Program-made: the position numbers and the translations under genes
Shown here: in pieces, positions 36,695-46,040 of the stretch
Layout of the letters: every line of letters begins with the position of its first letter
Numbering within the stretch: the first letter of the stretch is position 1
Assembly: GCF_003231305.1 (NCBI RefSeq)
Contig: NZ_QKVM01000004.1
Location: 124,001-188,000 of the forward strand
Source of the DNA: Pseudomonas sichuanensis
GTDB taxonomy: Bacteria; Pseudomonadota; Gammaproteobacteria; Pseudomonadales; Pseudomonadaceae
DNA length: 64,000 nt
Reading direction: 5' to 3'
Notes under the pieces: model-generated
The model's database searches: none
Told to the model about the DNA's origin: nothing
The model's input: only the letters and a program-made list of their open reading frames with translations

Positions 36695-37327
36695 ATGAGC
36701 GCTATCAACGTCTTCCAGCAAAACCCCGGCCCTGATGCCAAGGCTCAGTCGCCACTGCACCACGCCGACCTGGCCAGCCTGGTCGGCAAGGGCCGCAAGA
36801 ACGCAGGCGTGACCCTGCGCGAGAAGAAATTCCTCGGCCACCTGACCCTGCGTGGCGATGGCCACGACCCGGCCTTCGCCGGCGCCGTGCACAAGGCCCT
36901 GGGCCTGGAGCTGCCGGTGGCCCTGACCGTGGTCGCCAACGGCGACATGTCGCTGCAGTGGATGGGGCCGGACGAGTTCCTGCTGATCGTTCCCGGCGGC
37001 CAGGAAGTGGAAGTCGAGAACAAGCTGCGTGCAGCCCTCGACGGCCAGCACATCCAGGTGGTCAACGTCAGCGGCGGGCAGACCCTGCTCGAGCTGCGCG
37101 GCCCCAACGTGCGCGACGTGCTGATGAAATCCACCAGCTATGATGTACACCCGAACAACTTCCCGGTGGGCAAGGCCGTGGGCACCGTGTTCGCCAAGTC
37201 GCAACTGGTGATCCGCCGCACCGCCGAAGACACCTGGGAGTTGATGATCCGCCGCAGCTTCTCCGACTACTGGTGGCTGTGGCTGCAGGACGCATCGGCC
37301 GAATACGGCCTGGCCATCGAAGCCTGA
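36695..37327 (+). CDS. soxG: Sarcosine oxidase gamma subunit
   Basis: The 210-residue subunit has a short aminomethyltransferase-like fold (LSGRG replaced here by VSGGQTLLELRGPNVRDVL; FAKSQLVIRRTAEDTWELMI in part). It is the last sox gene, 14 bp before purU. The REP pair before it could set a lower or separately stabilised level of this mRNA part. Confidence 0.94.
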   Translation: MSAINVFQQNPGPDAKAQSPLHHADLASLVGKGRKNAGVTLREKKFLGHLTLRGDGHDPAFAGAVHKALGLELPVALTVVANGDMSLQWMGPDEFLLIVPGGQEVEVENKLRAALDGQHIQVVNVSGGQTLLELRGPNVRDVLMKSTSYDVHPNNFPVGKAVGTVFAKSQLVIRRTAEDTWELMIRRSFSDYWWLWLQDASAEYGLAIEA

Positions 37328-37340
37328 AGGAGTACACAGC

Positions 37341-38198
37341 ATGAGTCGGGCACCGGACACCTGGATTCTCACTGCCGACTGCCCGAGCATGCTCGGCACC
37401 GTCGATGTGGTGACGCGTCACCTCTACGAGCAGCGCTGCTACGTCACCGAGCACCATTCCTTCGATGATCGGCTGTCGGGGCGGTTCTTCATTCGCGTGG
37501 AGTTCCGTGCCCCGGACGGTTTCGACGAGGACGGCTTTCGGGCCGGCCTTGCCGAGCGCAGCGAAGCCTTCGGCATGGCCTTCGAGCTGACCGCACCCCA
37601 TCATCGCCCCAAGGTGGTGATCATGGTGTCCAAGGCCGACCACTGCCTGAACGATCTGCTGTACCGCCAGCGCATCGGCCAGCTGGCCATGGACGTGGTG
37701 GCGGTGGTGTCCAACCACCCCGACCTCGAACCCTTGGCCCATTGGCACAAGATCCCTTACTACCACTTTGCCCTCGACCCCCACGACAAACCGGCGCAAG
37801 AGCGCAAGGTGCTGGACGTGATCGAGCAGACCGGTGCCGAGCTGGTGATCCTCGCCCGCTACATGCAGGTGCTGTCGCCCGAGCTGTGCCGGCGCCTGGA
37901 TGGCTGGGCGATCAACATTCACCACTCGTTGCTGCCGGGGTTCAAGGGCGCCAAGCCGTATCACCAGGCCTACAACAAGGGCGTGAAGATGGTCGGGGCC
38001 ACCGCGCACTACATCAACAACGACCTGGACGAAGGGCCGATCATTGCCCAGGGCGTCGAGGTGGTGGACCACAGCCATTACCCCGAGGACTTGATCGCCA
38101 AGGGGCGCGATATCGAGTGCCTGACCCTGGCGCGGGCGGTGGGGTATCACATCGAGAAACGGGTGTTCTTGAACGCCAATCGCACCGTCGTTCTCTGA
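37341..38198 (+). CDS. purU: Formyltetrahydrofolate deformylase
   Basis: The 285-aa hydrolase converts 10-formyl-THF to formate and THF. It has an N-terminal ACT domain (~8-85, ILTADCPSMLGTVDVVTRHL) and a formyltransferase-like catalytic domain with NIHHSLLPGFKGAKPYHQA and the active-site Asp in NNDLDEGPI. Placed at the end of the sox operon it frees THF so that sarcosine demethylation can go on. It ends just before a REP pair. Confidence 0.94.
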   Translation: MSRAPDTWILTADCPSMLGTVDVVTRHLYEQRCYVTEHHSFDDRLSGRFFIRVEFRAPDGFDEDGFRAGLAERSEAFGMAFELTAPHHRPKVVIMVSKADHCLNDLLYRQRIGQLAMDVVAVVSNHPDLEPLAHWHKIPYYHFALDPHDKPAQERKVLDVIEQTGAELVILARYMQVLSPELCRRLDGWAINIHHSLLPGFKGAKPYHQAYNKGVKMVGATAHYINNDLDEGPIIAQGVEVVDHSHYPEDLIAKGRDIECLTLARAVGYHIEKRVFLNANRTVVL

Positions 38199-38206
38199 GT
38201 TAACTC

Positions 38207-38302
38207 CATCGCGGGGCAAGCCCGCTCCCACGCAGTGAACGGCCCCCCAAGCCAACCCTTGGGAGCAGTCCACCGAGCGTGGGAGCGGGCTTGCCCCGCG
38301 AT
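38207..38302. repeat. REP pair (family B)
   Basis: CATCGCGGGGCAAGCCCGCT and inverted partner with a 45-bp spacer containing its own small stem (CCCAAGCC...CTTGGG). Confidence 0.85.
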
Positions 38303-38323
38303 GCTTTTTGCGACAGCCCTGCG

Positions 38324-38355
38324 CCGCAAACAGGCATCCCCCTGTCGCAACCAGT
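38324..38355 (+). promoter_or_regulatory. Two 21-bp-spaced repeats before fdhA, candidate GbdR operator
   Basis: CCGCAAACAG starts at 38324 and TCGCAACCAG at 38345, 21 bp apart; both resemble the TCGCATCCAG units before cbcX/sdaB. The second is also part of an inverted TGTCGCA/TGCGACA pair (38343-38365). It lies 117 bp before the fdhA start. Confidence 0.5.
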
Positions 38356-38470
38356 CACTGCGACATCCCCCATCAGGCCCACAATTCCTGCATTCCAGAA
38401 ACACATGCCGCCCATGGATGGCGGCGCTTCAACCAACGCTGCATAAATACAAATCAAGCGAGGTAAGAGC

Positions 38471-39670
38471 ATGTCTGGCAATCGTGGAGTGGTGTATCTC
38501 GGCGCTGGCAAGGTCGAAGTACAGAAGATCGACTACCCGAAAATGCAGGACCCGCGCGGCAAGAAGATCGAACACGGCGTCATTCTCAAGGTGGTTTCCA
38601 CCAACATCTGCGGCTCCGACCAGCACATGGTCCGCGGCCGCACCACTGCCCAGGTCGGCCTGGTACTGGGCCACGAAATCACCGGTGAAATCGTCGAGAT
38701 GGGGCGTGACGTCGAGCGCCTGAAGATCGGCGACCTGGTGTCCGTGCCGTTCAACGTCGCCTGCGGCCGCTGCCGCTCCTGCAAAGAGATGCACACCGGC
38801 GTCTGCCTCACCGTCAACCCGGCCCGAGCCGGCGGCGCCTACGGTTACGTCGACATGGGCGACTGGACCGGCGGCCAGGCCGAATACGTGCTGGTGCCGT
38901 ACGCCGACTTCAACCTGCTGAAACTGCCTGACCGCGACAAGGCCATGGAAAAGATCCGTGACCTCACCTGCCTGTCCGACATCCTGCCGACCGGTTATCA
39001 CGGTGCCGTGACTGCCGGCGTTGGCCCAGGCAGCACCGTTTACGTCGCTGGCGCTGGCCCGGTCGGCTTGGCAGCGGCTGCCTCGGCTCGCCTGCTGGGC
39101 GCCGCCTGCGTGATCGTCGGCGACCTCAACCCGGCCCGCCTGGCCCACGCCAAGTCCCAGGGCTTCGAGGTGGTCGACCTGTCCAAGGACACCCCGCTGC
39201 ACGAGCAGATCGTCGACATCCTCGGTGAGCCCGAAGTGGATTGCGCCGTCGATGCCGTAGGCTTCGAGGCCCGTGGCCATGGCCATGAAGGCGCCAAGCA
39301 TGAAGCGCCGGCCACCGTGCTGAACTCGCTGATGCAAGTTACCCGTGTGGCCGGCAGCATCGGTATCCCTGGCCTGTACGTGACCGAAGACCCGGGCGCG
39401 GTCGACGCCGCCGCCAAGATCGGCGCGCTGAGCATCCGCTTTGGCCTCGGCTGGGCCAAGTCGCACAGCTTCCACACCGGGCAAACCCCGACCATGAAGT
39501 ACAACCGCCAGCTGATGCAGGCGATCATGTGGGACCGCATCAACATCGCCGAAGTGGTGGGCGTGCAGGTGATCAACCTCGACCAGGCGCCGGAAGGCTA
39601 TGGCGAGTTCGATGCCGGCGTGCCGAAGAAATTCGTGATCGACCCGCACAAGATGTGGGGCGCGGCGTAA
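38471..39670 (+). CDS. fdhA: Glutathione-independent formaldehyde dehydrogenase
   Basis: The 399-aa zinc-dependent medium-chain dehydrogenase oxidises formaldehyde to formate with NAD+, without glutathione. Catalytic-zinc and structural-zinc motifs are NICGSDQHM, LGHEITGE and CGRCRSCKEMHTGVC; the nucleotide-binding part is VAGAGPVGLAAAAS. Length equals the P. putida enzyme. It removes formaldehyde released by GbcAB, DgcAB and sarcosine oxidase. AGGTAAGAG precedes the ATG, and a clear terminator follows. Confidence 0.96.
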   Translation: MSGNRGVVYLGAGKVEVQKIDYPKMQDPRGKKIEHGVILKVVSTNICGSDQHMVRGRTTAQVGLVLGHEITGEIVEMGRDVERLKIGDLVSVPFNVACGRCRSCKEMHTGVCLTVNPARAGGAYGYVDMGDWTGGQAEYVLVPYADFNLLKLPDRDKAMEKIRDLTCLSDILPTGYHGAVTAGVGPGSTVYVAGAGPVGLAAAASARLLGAACVIVGDLNPARLAHAKSQGFEVVDLSKDTPLHEQIVDILGEPEVDCAVDAVGFEARGHGHEGAKHEAPATVLNSLMQVTRVAGSIGIPGLYVTEDPGAVDAAAKIGALSIRFGLGWAKSHSFHTGQTPTMKYNRQLMQAIMWDRINIAEVVGVQVINLDQAPEGYGEFDAGVPKKFVIDPHKMWGAA

Positions 39671-39688
39671 CGGATGTGAAGTGAAAAG

Positions 39689-39713
39689 AGCCCCTCTTGC
39701 CGAGGGGCTTTTT
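39689..39713 (+). terminator. Rho-independent terminator after fdhA
   Basis: AGCCCCTC / GAGGGGCT stem around TTGCC with TTTTT following; 18 bp after the stop codon. Confidence 0.9.
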
Positions 39714-39845
39714 CATGCCTGCTTGAGCCATGCTGCGAGGTATCGTCCAACCCGAACTGCGCCGACAATCGGCCCGGAACAAAGGTTCAAACCCCCAGTC
39801 AAACCCCTCGTTTCCCGGCCATTCCGGCCGACGAGGTCCCTCCCG

Positions 39846-40418
39846 ATGAAAGCAGTCACCCTGGCAACCCTGATGACCCTGGCCGCAAGCCCGGTGTTCG
39901 CCTTCAACCTCAGCGACGTCGCCAACGCGGTATCCGCCACGCAAAACCAGGAGCAGGGCGCCCAGGTGCAGGCGCCTGCGGCCCAGGCCAACCTGCTCAA
40001 CACCTTGGGCAGCGAGTTGAAGATCACCCCCGAGCAGGCCATCGGCGGCGCCGGGGCGATGCTGGGGTTGGCGCGCAACAACCTCAGCGGCGATGACTAT
40101 GGCCAGTTGACCAAGGCCGTGCCGGGGCTGGACTTGCTGTCGGGTGCCAGTGCATTGGGCGGGTTGAGCGGCCTGGGGCAGCTGCTGGGCAACGGCAAGA
40201 CCGACTCGCCGCTGGGCAATGCGCTGGGTGGTGAGGTGCAGAACCGCAACGACCTGGACACCGCGTTCAAGGCGCTGGGCCTGGATACCGGGATGATCGG
40301 GCAGTTTGCGCCGTTGATCCTGCAATACCTGGGGCAGCAGGGGATTGCCGGGTCGTTGCTGCAGAACCTGGGGAATTTGTGGGCAACGCCGGCGCCGTTG
40401 GCCCAGCCATCGGTCTAA
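39846..40418 (+). CDS. Exported DUF2780 protein
   Basis: The 190-residue product has a signal peptide ending SPVFA|FNLSD, then a glutamine/alanine-rich segment and a helical DUF2780-like domain (LGSELKITPEQAIGGAGAML, VPGLDLLSGASALGGLSG). Likely periplasmic; role unknown. ATG 39846 gives the signal peptide directly, whereas the open frame before it runs through the fdhA terminator. Single-gene unit ending at a REP pair, convergent with the permease. Confidence 0.8.
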   Translation: MKAVTLATLMTLAASPVFAFNLSDVANAVSATQNQEQGAQVQAPAAQANLLNTLGSELKITPEQAIGGAGAMLGLARNNLSGDDYGQLTKAVPGLDLLSGASALGGLSGLGQLLGNGKTDSPLGNALGGEVQNRNDLDTAFKALGLDTGMIGQFAPLILQYLGQQGIAGSLLQNLGNLWATPAPLAQPSV

Positions 40419-40431
40419 TCGCCCGACGCGG

Positions 40432-40510
40432 CCCCTGTGGGAGCGGGTTTACCCGCGAAGGCGGCGGTGCATTCACCCTCGCATTCGCGGGTGAACCCGC
40501 TCCCACAGGC
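40432..40510. repeat. REP pair (family A) between convergent genes
   Basis: CCTGTGGGAGCGGGTTTACC and inverted partner (GCGGGTGAACCCGC, one base changed). Confidence 0.85.
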
Positions 40511-40521
40511 GCTATGTTCCT

Positions 40522-41871
40522 TCAAACGGCTTCGGTGAAATCCACCAGGCGTACCGGCTTGCGAAAGCCCGCCGTAAGCGCGGCCAGGTAAGCCAACCCC
40601 AGGGCAAACCAGCACAACCCGATCACCAGCGTCAGCGCCGACAGGCTGGTCCACAGCCACAGGGTCAGGCCCAACCCCACCAGTGGCACCGCGCCGTAGC
40701 GCAGCAACCCCTTGAGGTTGCGATGCGCGCTTTCGTTCACCAGGTGCGTCTTCACCACCGCCAGGTTCACCGCCGAGAACGCCACCAGCGCGCCGAAGCT
40801 GATCAGCGAGGCCAGGGTGGCCAGGTCGATCACCAACGCCAGCAGCGAGAACGCCGACACCAGCAGGGTGGCGAACACCGGGGTGCCGAAGCGTGGCGAC
40901 AGATAGCCGAAGCTGCGTTGCGGCAGCACACGGTCGCGGCCCATGGTGAACAGGATGCGCGACACCGCCGCCTGCGAGGCCAGCGCCGAGCCCAGGCTGC
41001 CGGCGACGAAGGCGGCGGTGAAGAAGTTGGCGAGGAACTGCCCGCCGGCCTTGAGCATCACTTCGTTGGCCGCCGCATCGGCGTTGGCGAAGTGGCTGCC
41101 CGGCAGCACCAGCTGGCTGACATAAGCCAGCACGGTGAACAGCACACCGGCGCCCAGGGTGGTGAGGATGATCGCCCGGGGCACGTCGCGGCGGGCGTCC
41201 TTGCACTCTTCGGCCAGGGTGGAGACAGCGTCGAAGCCGAGGAACGACAGGCACAGCACCGCCGCCCCCGCCATCAGCGCGCCGAAGCCCGGCGCACTGC
41301 CATCACCGCGCAATGGCGCCAGCAAATCCACCGGCTGCCCGGCCAGGCCCTGCCACGACAGGGCGACGAACACCCCGATGAAGACAATCTGCGCGCCGAC
41401 GATCAGGTTGCTGGTCTTGGCCACCGAGTGGATGCCGATCACGTTGAGCACCGTCACCAGGGCGATCGAGGCCAGCACGATGGCCCAGGCCGGGATGGCC
41501 GGGAAGGCGATGTTGAGGAACAGCCCGATCAGCAGGTAGTTGATCATCGGGATGAACAGGTAGTCGAGCAGCAGCGACCAGCCGGCCAGGAAGCCCACGT
41601 TGGGGCCGAAGGCCATGTTGGTGTAGGAGTACGCCGAACCCGCGACGGGGAAGCGCCGGACCATGAAGCTGTAGGAGGTGGCGGTGAACAGCATGGCCAG
41701 CAGGGTGACCAGGTAGGCACCGGCAGTGCGGCCACCGGTGAGCTCGGTGACGATGCCGTAGGTGGTGAAAATGGTCAGCGGGACCATGTACACCAGGCCG
41801 AAGAACACCAGGGCGGGCAGGCCCAGGACACGGCGCAGTTGCGCGGGGGCGGAGCAAGGTTGGGTTGCCAT
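40522..41871 (-). CDS. APC-family amino acid/polyamine permease
   Basis: The 449-aa inner-membrane protein has about 12 hydrophobic segments and APC marks: VFFGLVYMVPLTIFTTYGIV, FPVAGSAYSYTNMAFGPNVGF (in part), FLGFDAVSTLAEECKDARRDVPRAI. It resembles the PuuP putrescine-importer branch, but the substrate cannot be read. Alone on its strand with a long AT-rich upstream stretch, so separately regulated. Confidence 0.88.
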   Translation of the reverse strand: MATQPCSAPAQLRRVLGLPALVFFGLVYMVPLTIFTTYGIVTELTGGRTAGAYLVTLLAMLFTATSYSFMVRRFPVAGSAYSYTNMAFGPNVGFLAGWSLLLDYLFIPMINYLLIGLFLNIAFPAIPAWAIVLASIALVTVLNVIGIHSVAKTSNLIVGAQIVFIGVFVALSWQGLAGQPVDLLAPLRGDGSAPGFGALMAGAAVLCLSFLGFDAVSTLAEECKDARRDVPRAIILTTLGAGVLFTVLAYVSQLVLPGSHFANADAAANEVMLKAGGQFLANFFTAAFVAGSLGSALASQAAVSRILFTMGRDRVLPQRSFGYLSPRFGTPVFATLLVSAFSLLALVIDLATLASLISFGALVAFSAVNLAVVKTHLVNESAHRNLKGLLRYGAVPLVGLGLTLWLWTSLSALTLVIGLCWFALGLAYLAALTAGFRKPVRLVDFTEAV

Positions 41872-42007
41872 CGATCAATCCTGGCTTTTTTGTAGTTGTG
41901 GTTGATCGATTTTTATCCACCAGGGTGGCTGGTGACAAACAAAGAGTTGCTAATGTCGATTATTAATCTGGATTTTAATCGGGAATATGTTGTGATTTGG
42001 CGGGCCT

Positions 42008-42076
42008 TATCGCGGGGCAAGCCCGCTCCCACGCAAGAAATTCGATCGGCGTGGGAGCGGGCTTGCCCCGCGATGG
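42008..42076. repeat. REP pair (family B)
   Basis: Inverted CGCGGGGCAAGCCCGCTCCC copies just past the acyltransferase stop (42079 on the minus strand). Confidence 0.85.
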
Positions 42077-42078
42077 CT

Positions 42079-42966
42079 TCAACGCATCTCTGCCCGCAGT
42101 TCCTCGATGCGCTGGTCCTTCTCCACCCATAGCTGGTTCACCCAGCTCTGCACCGTCTGGCGAAACACCGGATCGTTCTCGTAATCGCCCGCGCACAGCG
42201 CCGGGTCCAGCTCACGCACGCGAATGTCGATGATCACCCGGCTGATGCTGCCGTTGAGCAGGTCCCAGAACCCCGGGGCCTTGTTGCCCGGATAGACGAT
42301 GGTCACGTCCAGCAACGCATCGAGCTGCTCGCCCAGCGCCGCCAGCACAAAGGCCACGCCGCCGGCCTTGGGTTTGAGCAGGTGGCGGTAGGGCGACTGC
42401 TGCTGGGCATGCTTGGCCTGGGTGAAGCGGGTGCCTTCGAGGTAGTTGACCACGGTCACCGGCTGGCGCTTGAACAGCTCGCAGGCGGCCTTGGTGATTT
42501 CCAGGTCCTTGCCCCTGAGCTCCGGATGCTTGTCGAGGAAGGCCTTGCTGTAGCGCTTCATGAACGGGTAGTCCAGCCCCCACCAGGCCAGGCCCAGCAG
42601 CGGCACCCAGATCAGCTCCTTCTTGAGGAAGAACTTGAAGAACGGCACGCGGCGGTTGAGGCTTTCGATCAGCGCGGGGATATCGACCCAGGTCTGGTGG
42701 TTGCTGATGCACAGGTACGAGGTGTCCTGGCGCAGGGTGTCGACGCCGCGCACCTCCCATTGGGTGGGGATGCACAGGGCGAAGATGGCCTTGTCGACTT
42801 CCGACCAGCTTTCGGCCATCCACATCACCCCGGCGGAGGCATAGTCGCGCCCGCGCCCTGGCAGCACCAGCTTGAGCAGGGCGAAAACCAGCAGCGGGCC
42901 GATCATCACCAGGGTGTTGAGCAGCAGCAGGGTGGTGGTGAGCAGGCCAGTCAACAGGCGACGCAT
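42079..42966 (-). CDS. PlsC-type lysophospholipid acyltransferase (YihG-like)
   Basis: The 295-aa protein has an N-terminal membrane anchor (LLTGLLTTTLLLLNTLVMIG), the acyltransferase motifs NHQTWVD (HX4D) and EGTRFT, and a conserved FFLKKELIWVPLLG block. It probably acylates lysophosphatidic acid or a related lipid at the inner membrane. ATG 42966 chosen; the frame upstream lacks coding character. Closest in feel to E. coli YihG. Confidence 0.87.
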   Translation of the reverse strand: MRRLLTGLLTTTLLLLNTLVMIGPLLVFALLKLVLPGRGRDYASAGVMWMAESWSEVDKAIFALCIPTQWEVRGVDTLRQDTSYLCISNHQTWVDIPALIESLNRRVPFFKFFLKKELIWVPLLGLAWWGLDYPFMKRYSKAFLDKHPELRGKDLEITKAACELFKRQPVTVVNYLEGTRFTQAKHAQQQSPYRHLLKPKAGGVAFVLAALGEQLDALLDVTIVYPGNKAPGFWDLLNGSISRVIIDIRVRELDPALCAGDYENDPVFRQTVQSWVNQLWVEKDQRIEELRAEMR

Positions 42967-43148
42967 AAGGGAACTCTTGTTGTGTGAAAGGTACGGGCGG
43001 CAATGATAAGCAGCCCGGGGGCCTACGCCAAACGTCGTACGTCCATTAAGTGGCACAAATGTTTCACATTGTGTTGTTTAACCTGTGGCAACGAACCTAT
43101 CCTGCCCGCGCAGTCTAAGCACTGACCCCTCTCAAGGAAGCCTGCCCC

Positions 43149-43649
43149 GTGAAACCCTTGCTTGCCCTGCTGTCCCTGTTGGCGCTGCCGGTCATGGCCG
43201 CCGAGCCCACGCTCTACGGCCGTTACGAGAACATCAAGTTGCCGGAGCTCGGCCAAACCCTGAAAGCCAAGATGGACACCGGTGCCTACACCGCGTCGTT
43301 GTCGGCCAAGGACATCGAGCTGTTCACCCGTGACGGCCAGGAGTGGGTGCGCTTTCGCCTGGCGACCAAGGACGCCGATGGCAAGGTCTACGAGCATGAA
43401 GTTTCGCGCATCAGCAAGATCAAGAACCGCGCCGACGAGGACGAGGAGGGTGATGCCCCCGAGTTGTCCCGCCGCCCGGTGGTCGACCTGGAGCTGTGCC
43501 TGGGTGACGTGAAGCGCACCGTGGAGGTCAACCTGGTCGATCGCAGCAACTTCAACTATCCGTTGCTGGTCGGCGCCAAGGCTTTGAAGAAGTTCAAGGC
43601 GGCGGTGAACCCGGCGGAGAAATTCACCGCGGGCAAGCCGAGCTGCTGA
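43149..43649 (+). CDS. Exported retropepsin-like protein (RimB/PF05618 family)
   Basis: The 166-residue product begins with a signal peptide ending PVMAAEP. The motif KMDTGAYTASLSA holds the DTG catalytic triad of pepsin-like proteases, and NYPLLVGAKALKKF matches the family's C-terminal part. Annotation pipelines often call it ATP-dependent zinc protease, but no zinc or ATP motif is visible. Two cysteines (LELCLG, KPSC) may form a disulfide. Single gene. Confidence 0.82.
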   Translation: MKPLLALLSLLALPVMAAEPTLYGRYENIKLPELGQTLKAKMDTGAYTASLSAKDIELFTRDGQEWVRFRLATKDADGKVYEHEVSRISKIKNRADEDEEGDAPELSRRPVVDLELCLGDVKRTVEVNLVDRSNFNYPLLVGAKALKKFKAAVNPAEKFTAGKPSC

Positions 43650-43662
43650 TTCGATAGGCCAT

Positions 43663-43749
43663 CTGTGGGAGCGGGCTTGCCCCGCGATAGCGTCAGGCCA
43701 AACGACGCCATCGCGGGGCAAGTCGGAGCGCCGAACCGCCGCTCCCACG
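43663..43749. repeat. REP pair (family B) with internal insertion in the right half
   Basis: Left half is regular. The right half reads GCGGGGCAAG-TCGGAGCGCCGAACCG-CCGCTCCCAC: about 15 extra bases sit at the tip of the palindrome. Same variant at 45926 and 59717. Confidence 0.8.
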
Positions 43750-43810
43750 ATTGCGCATTCACAGGCCGATGCTGCAAAGTCCAGCCTCCCACCCAGCAAG
43801 GCCGGACGCC

Positions 43811-44491
43811 ATGCCCCACATCCTCATCGTCGAAGACGAATCCGCCATCGCCGACACCCTGGTCTACGCCCTGCAGGCCGACGGCCACAGCACCGAATGG
43901 GTGACCCTGGGCAGTGCCGCGCTCGAGCAGCAGCGCCTGCGCCCGGCCGACCTGGTGATCCTCGACATTGGCCTGCCGGACATCAGCGGCTTCGAAACCT
44001 GCCGCCAACTGCGCCGCTTCACCGAGGTGCCGGTGATGTTCCTCAGCGCCCGCGACGCCGAGATCGACCGCGTGCTGGGCCTGGAAATCGGTGCCGACGA
44101 CTACGTGGTCAAACCGTTCAGCCCGCGCGAAGTGGCGGCCCGGGTAAGGGCGATCCTCAAGCGCATGGCGCCACGCAGCGAGCCGGCCACGGACGCCACG
44201 CCGTTCCAGCTCGACAGCCTGGCCATGCGTATCGTCTATCGCAGCCAGGCGCTGGCGCTGACCCGCCACGAATTCCGCCTGCTGCAATGCCTGCTCGAAC
44301 AACCGCGGCGGGTGTTCAGCCGCGAGCAATTGCTCGATGGCCTGGGCGTGGCCTCGGACGTGGGCTACGAACGCACCATCGACAGCCATATCAAGAGCCT
44401 GCGCGCCAAGCTGCGCCAAGTGGCCGCCGACGCCGAACCGATCCAGACCCACCGCGGCCTGGGCTACAGCTATAGCCCGGAGCACGCCTGA
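43811..44491 (+). CDS. creB: Response regulator CreB (OmpR family)
   Basis: The 226-aa regulator has a receiver domain with phospho-acceptor Asp in DLVILDIGLPD, K in VVKPFSPRE, and an OmpR-type winged helix (LTRHEFRLLQCLLEQPRRVFSREQLL in part). CreBC controls creD and affects beta-lactam response and fermentation/acetate metabolism in related bacteria. Its TGA overlaps the creC ATG by one base. Confidence 0.93.
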   Translation: MPHILIVEDESAIADTLVYALQADGHSTEWVTLGSAALEQQRLRPADLVILDIGLPDISGFETCRQLRRFTEVPVMFLSARDAEIDRVLGLEIGADDYVVKPFSPREVAARVRAILKRMAPRSEPATDATPFQLDSLAMRIVYRSQALALTRHEFRLLQCLLEQPRRVFSREQLLDGLGVASDVGYERTIDSHIKSLRAKLRQVAADAEPIQTHRGLGYSYSPEHA

Positions 44492-45924
44492 TGCGCCTGG
44501 GGATTCGCATCTTCCTGGTGTATTTCCTGTTCGTCGGGCTGGCCGGTTATTTTCTGCTCAATACCGTGCGCGAGCAGATCCGCCCGGTGGTGCGCCAGTC
44601 CTCCGAGGAAACGTTGGTGGACACTGCCAACCTGCTGGCGGAAATCCTGCATGACGACGTCAAGCAGGGCACCCTGAACCAGAGCCGCCTGTCGCAGGTG
44701 CTGAAGTCCTACGGCGAGCGCCGCCCCAGCGCGCAGATCTGGGGGCTGGCGAAGAACCAGGTCAGCCACCGTATCTACGTCACCGACGCCAAGGGCATCG
44801 TGCTGCTCGATTCCAGCGGCCAGGCCCTGGGCAAGGACTATTCGCGCTGGAACGATGTCTACCTCACCCTGCGCGGGCAGTACGGCGCGCGCTCGACGCG
44901 CAGCGACCCGGACGACGAAAGCACCTCGGTGATGCACGTGGCGGCGCCGATCCTCGATGACGGGCAGATCATCGGCGTGGTGACGGTGGCCAAGCCCAAC
45001 AGCTCGCTGCAGCCCTACATCGACCGCTCCGAACAGCGCCTGCTGACCCTCGGGCTGGGGTTGATCGTGCTCGGCCTGTTGGTCGGCGCGGCGCTGTCGT
45101 GGTGGCTGACCCGCTCGCTGCGCCGGCTCACCCACTATGCCCAGGCGGTCAGCGAAGGTGAGCGCGCCGCTTTGCCGCACTACAAGGGCGGCGAGCTGCA
45201 GCAGTTGGCCACGGCGGTGGAGCGCATGCGCACGCAGCTGGAAGGCAAAGCTTATGTCGAGCGCTACGTGCACACCCTTACCCATGAGCTGAAGAGCCCG
45301 TTGGCGGCAATCCGCGGTGCTTCGGAGCTGCTCCAGGGCGCCATGCCGGATGAGCAGCGGGCGCGCTTCGCCGGCAATATCGAGCGCGAGAGCGAGCGCC
45401 TGCAGCAGATGATCGAGCGCCTGCTCAACCTGGCCCGGGTCGAGCAGATGCAGGCGCTGGAGGACGAACAGCAGGTGGCGTTGGCGGCGCTGGTCGATGA
45501 ATTGCTGCTGGCCCATGGGGCGCGTATCGACAATGCCGGCTTGCAGGTGCGCCAGCGGGTGCCGGTGGATATCCGCCTGTGGTGCGACCCGTTCCTGATG
45601 CGCCAGGCGCTGGCCAACCTGTTGGACAACGCCCTGGACTTCACCCCGCAGGGCGGCGCCTTGCTGTTCGAGCTGGAGCGCGAGGGCGAGCGGGTGGCGC
45701 TGAGCCTGTTCAACCAGGGGCAGGCGATTCCCGAGTACGCGCTGGGGCGGGTGAGCGAGCGGTTCTATTCACTGCCAAGGCCGGATACCGGGCGCAAGAG
45801 CACCGGGCTGGGGCTGAACTTCGTCGCCGAGGTGATGCAGCTGCATGGCGGCTCGCTGGCGGTGGACAACGTCGAGGGTGGGGTGCGGGTGCGGCTCTGG
45901 TTGCCGGTGCGCCGCTTCAGCTAA
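44491..45924 (+). CDS. creC: Sensor histidine kinase CreC
   Basis: The 477-residue kinase has two membrane segments (~5-25 and ~185-205) enclosing a periplasmic sensor, HAMP, the phospho-accepting H in THELKSPLAAIRGA, and an ATPase domain with NLLDNALDFT and STGLGLNFVAEV. It forms the pair with CreB. A REP pair separates it from creD. Confidence 0.94.
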   Translation: MRLGIRIFLVYFLFVGLAGYFLLNTVREQIRPVVRQSSEETLVDTANLLAEILHDDVKQGTLNQSRLSQVLKSYGERRPSAQIWGLAKNQVSHRIYVTDAKGIVLLDSSGQALGKDYSRWNDVYLTLRGQYGARSTRSDPDDESTSVMHVAAPILDDGQIIGVVTVAKPNSSLQPYIDRSEQRLLTLGLGLIVLGLLVGAALSWWLTRSLRRLTHYAQAVSEGERAALPHYKGGELQQLATAVERMRTQLEGKAYVERYVHTLTHELKSPLAAIRGASELLQGAMPDEQRARFAGNIERESERLQQMIERLLNLARVEQMQALEDEQQVALAALVDELLLAHGARIDNAGLQVRQRVPVDIRLWCDPFLMRQALANLLDNALDFTPQGGALLFELEREGERVALSLFNQGQAIPEYALGRVSERFYSLPRPDTGRKSTGLGLNFVAEVMQLHGGSLAVDNVEGGVRVRLWLPVRRFS

Positions 45925-45925
45925 C

Positions 45926-46029
45926 GCGTGGGAGCGGCGGTGCGCCGATGCGACTTGCCCCGCGATGAGGCCCGATCAGGCAGTGAAGTTGCCCGGGCTG
46001 GCCTCATCGCGGGGCAAGCCCGCTCCCAC
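45926..46029. repeat. REP pair (family B) with internal insertion in the left half
   Basis: Left half, read on the minus strand, is GCGGGGCAAG-TCGCATCGGCGCACCG-CCGCTCCCAC; the right half is regular. Confidence 0.8.
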
Positions 46030-46040
46030 AACATGCAATC

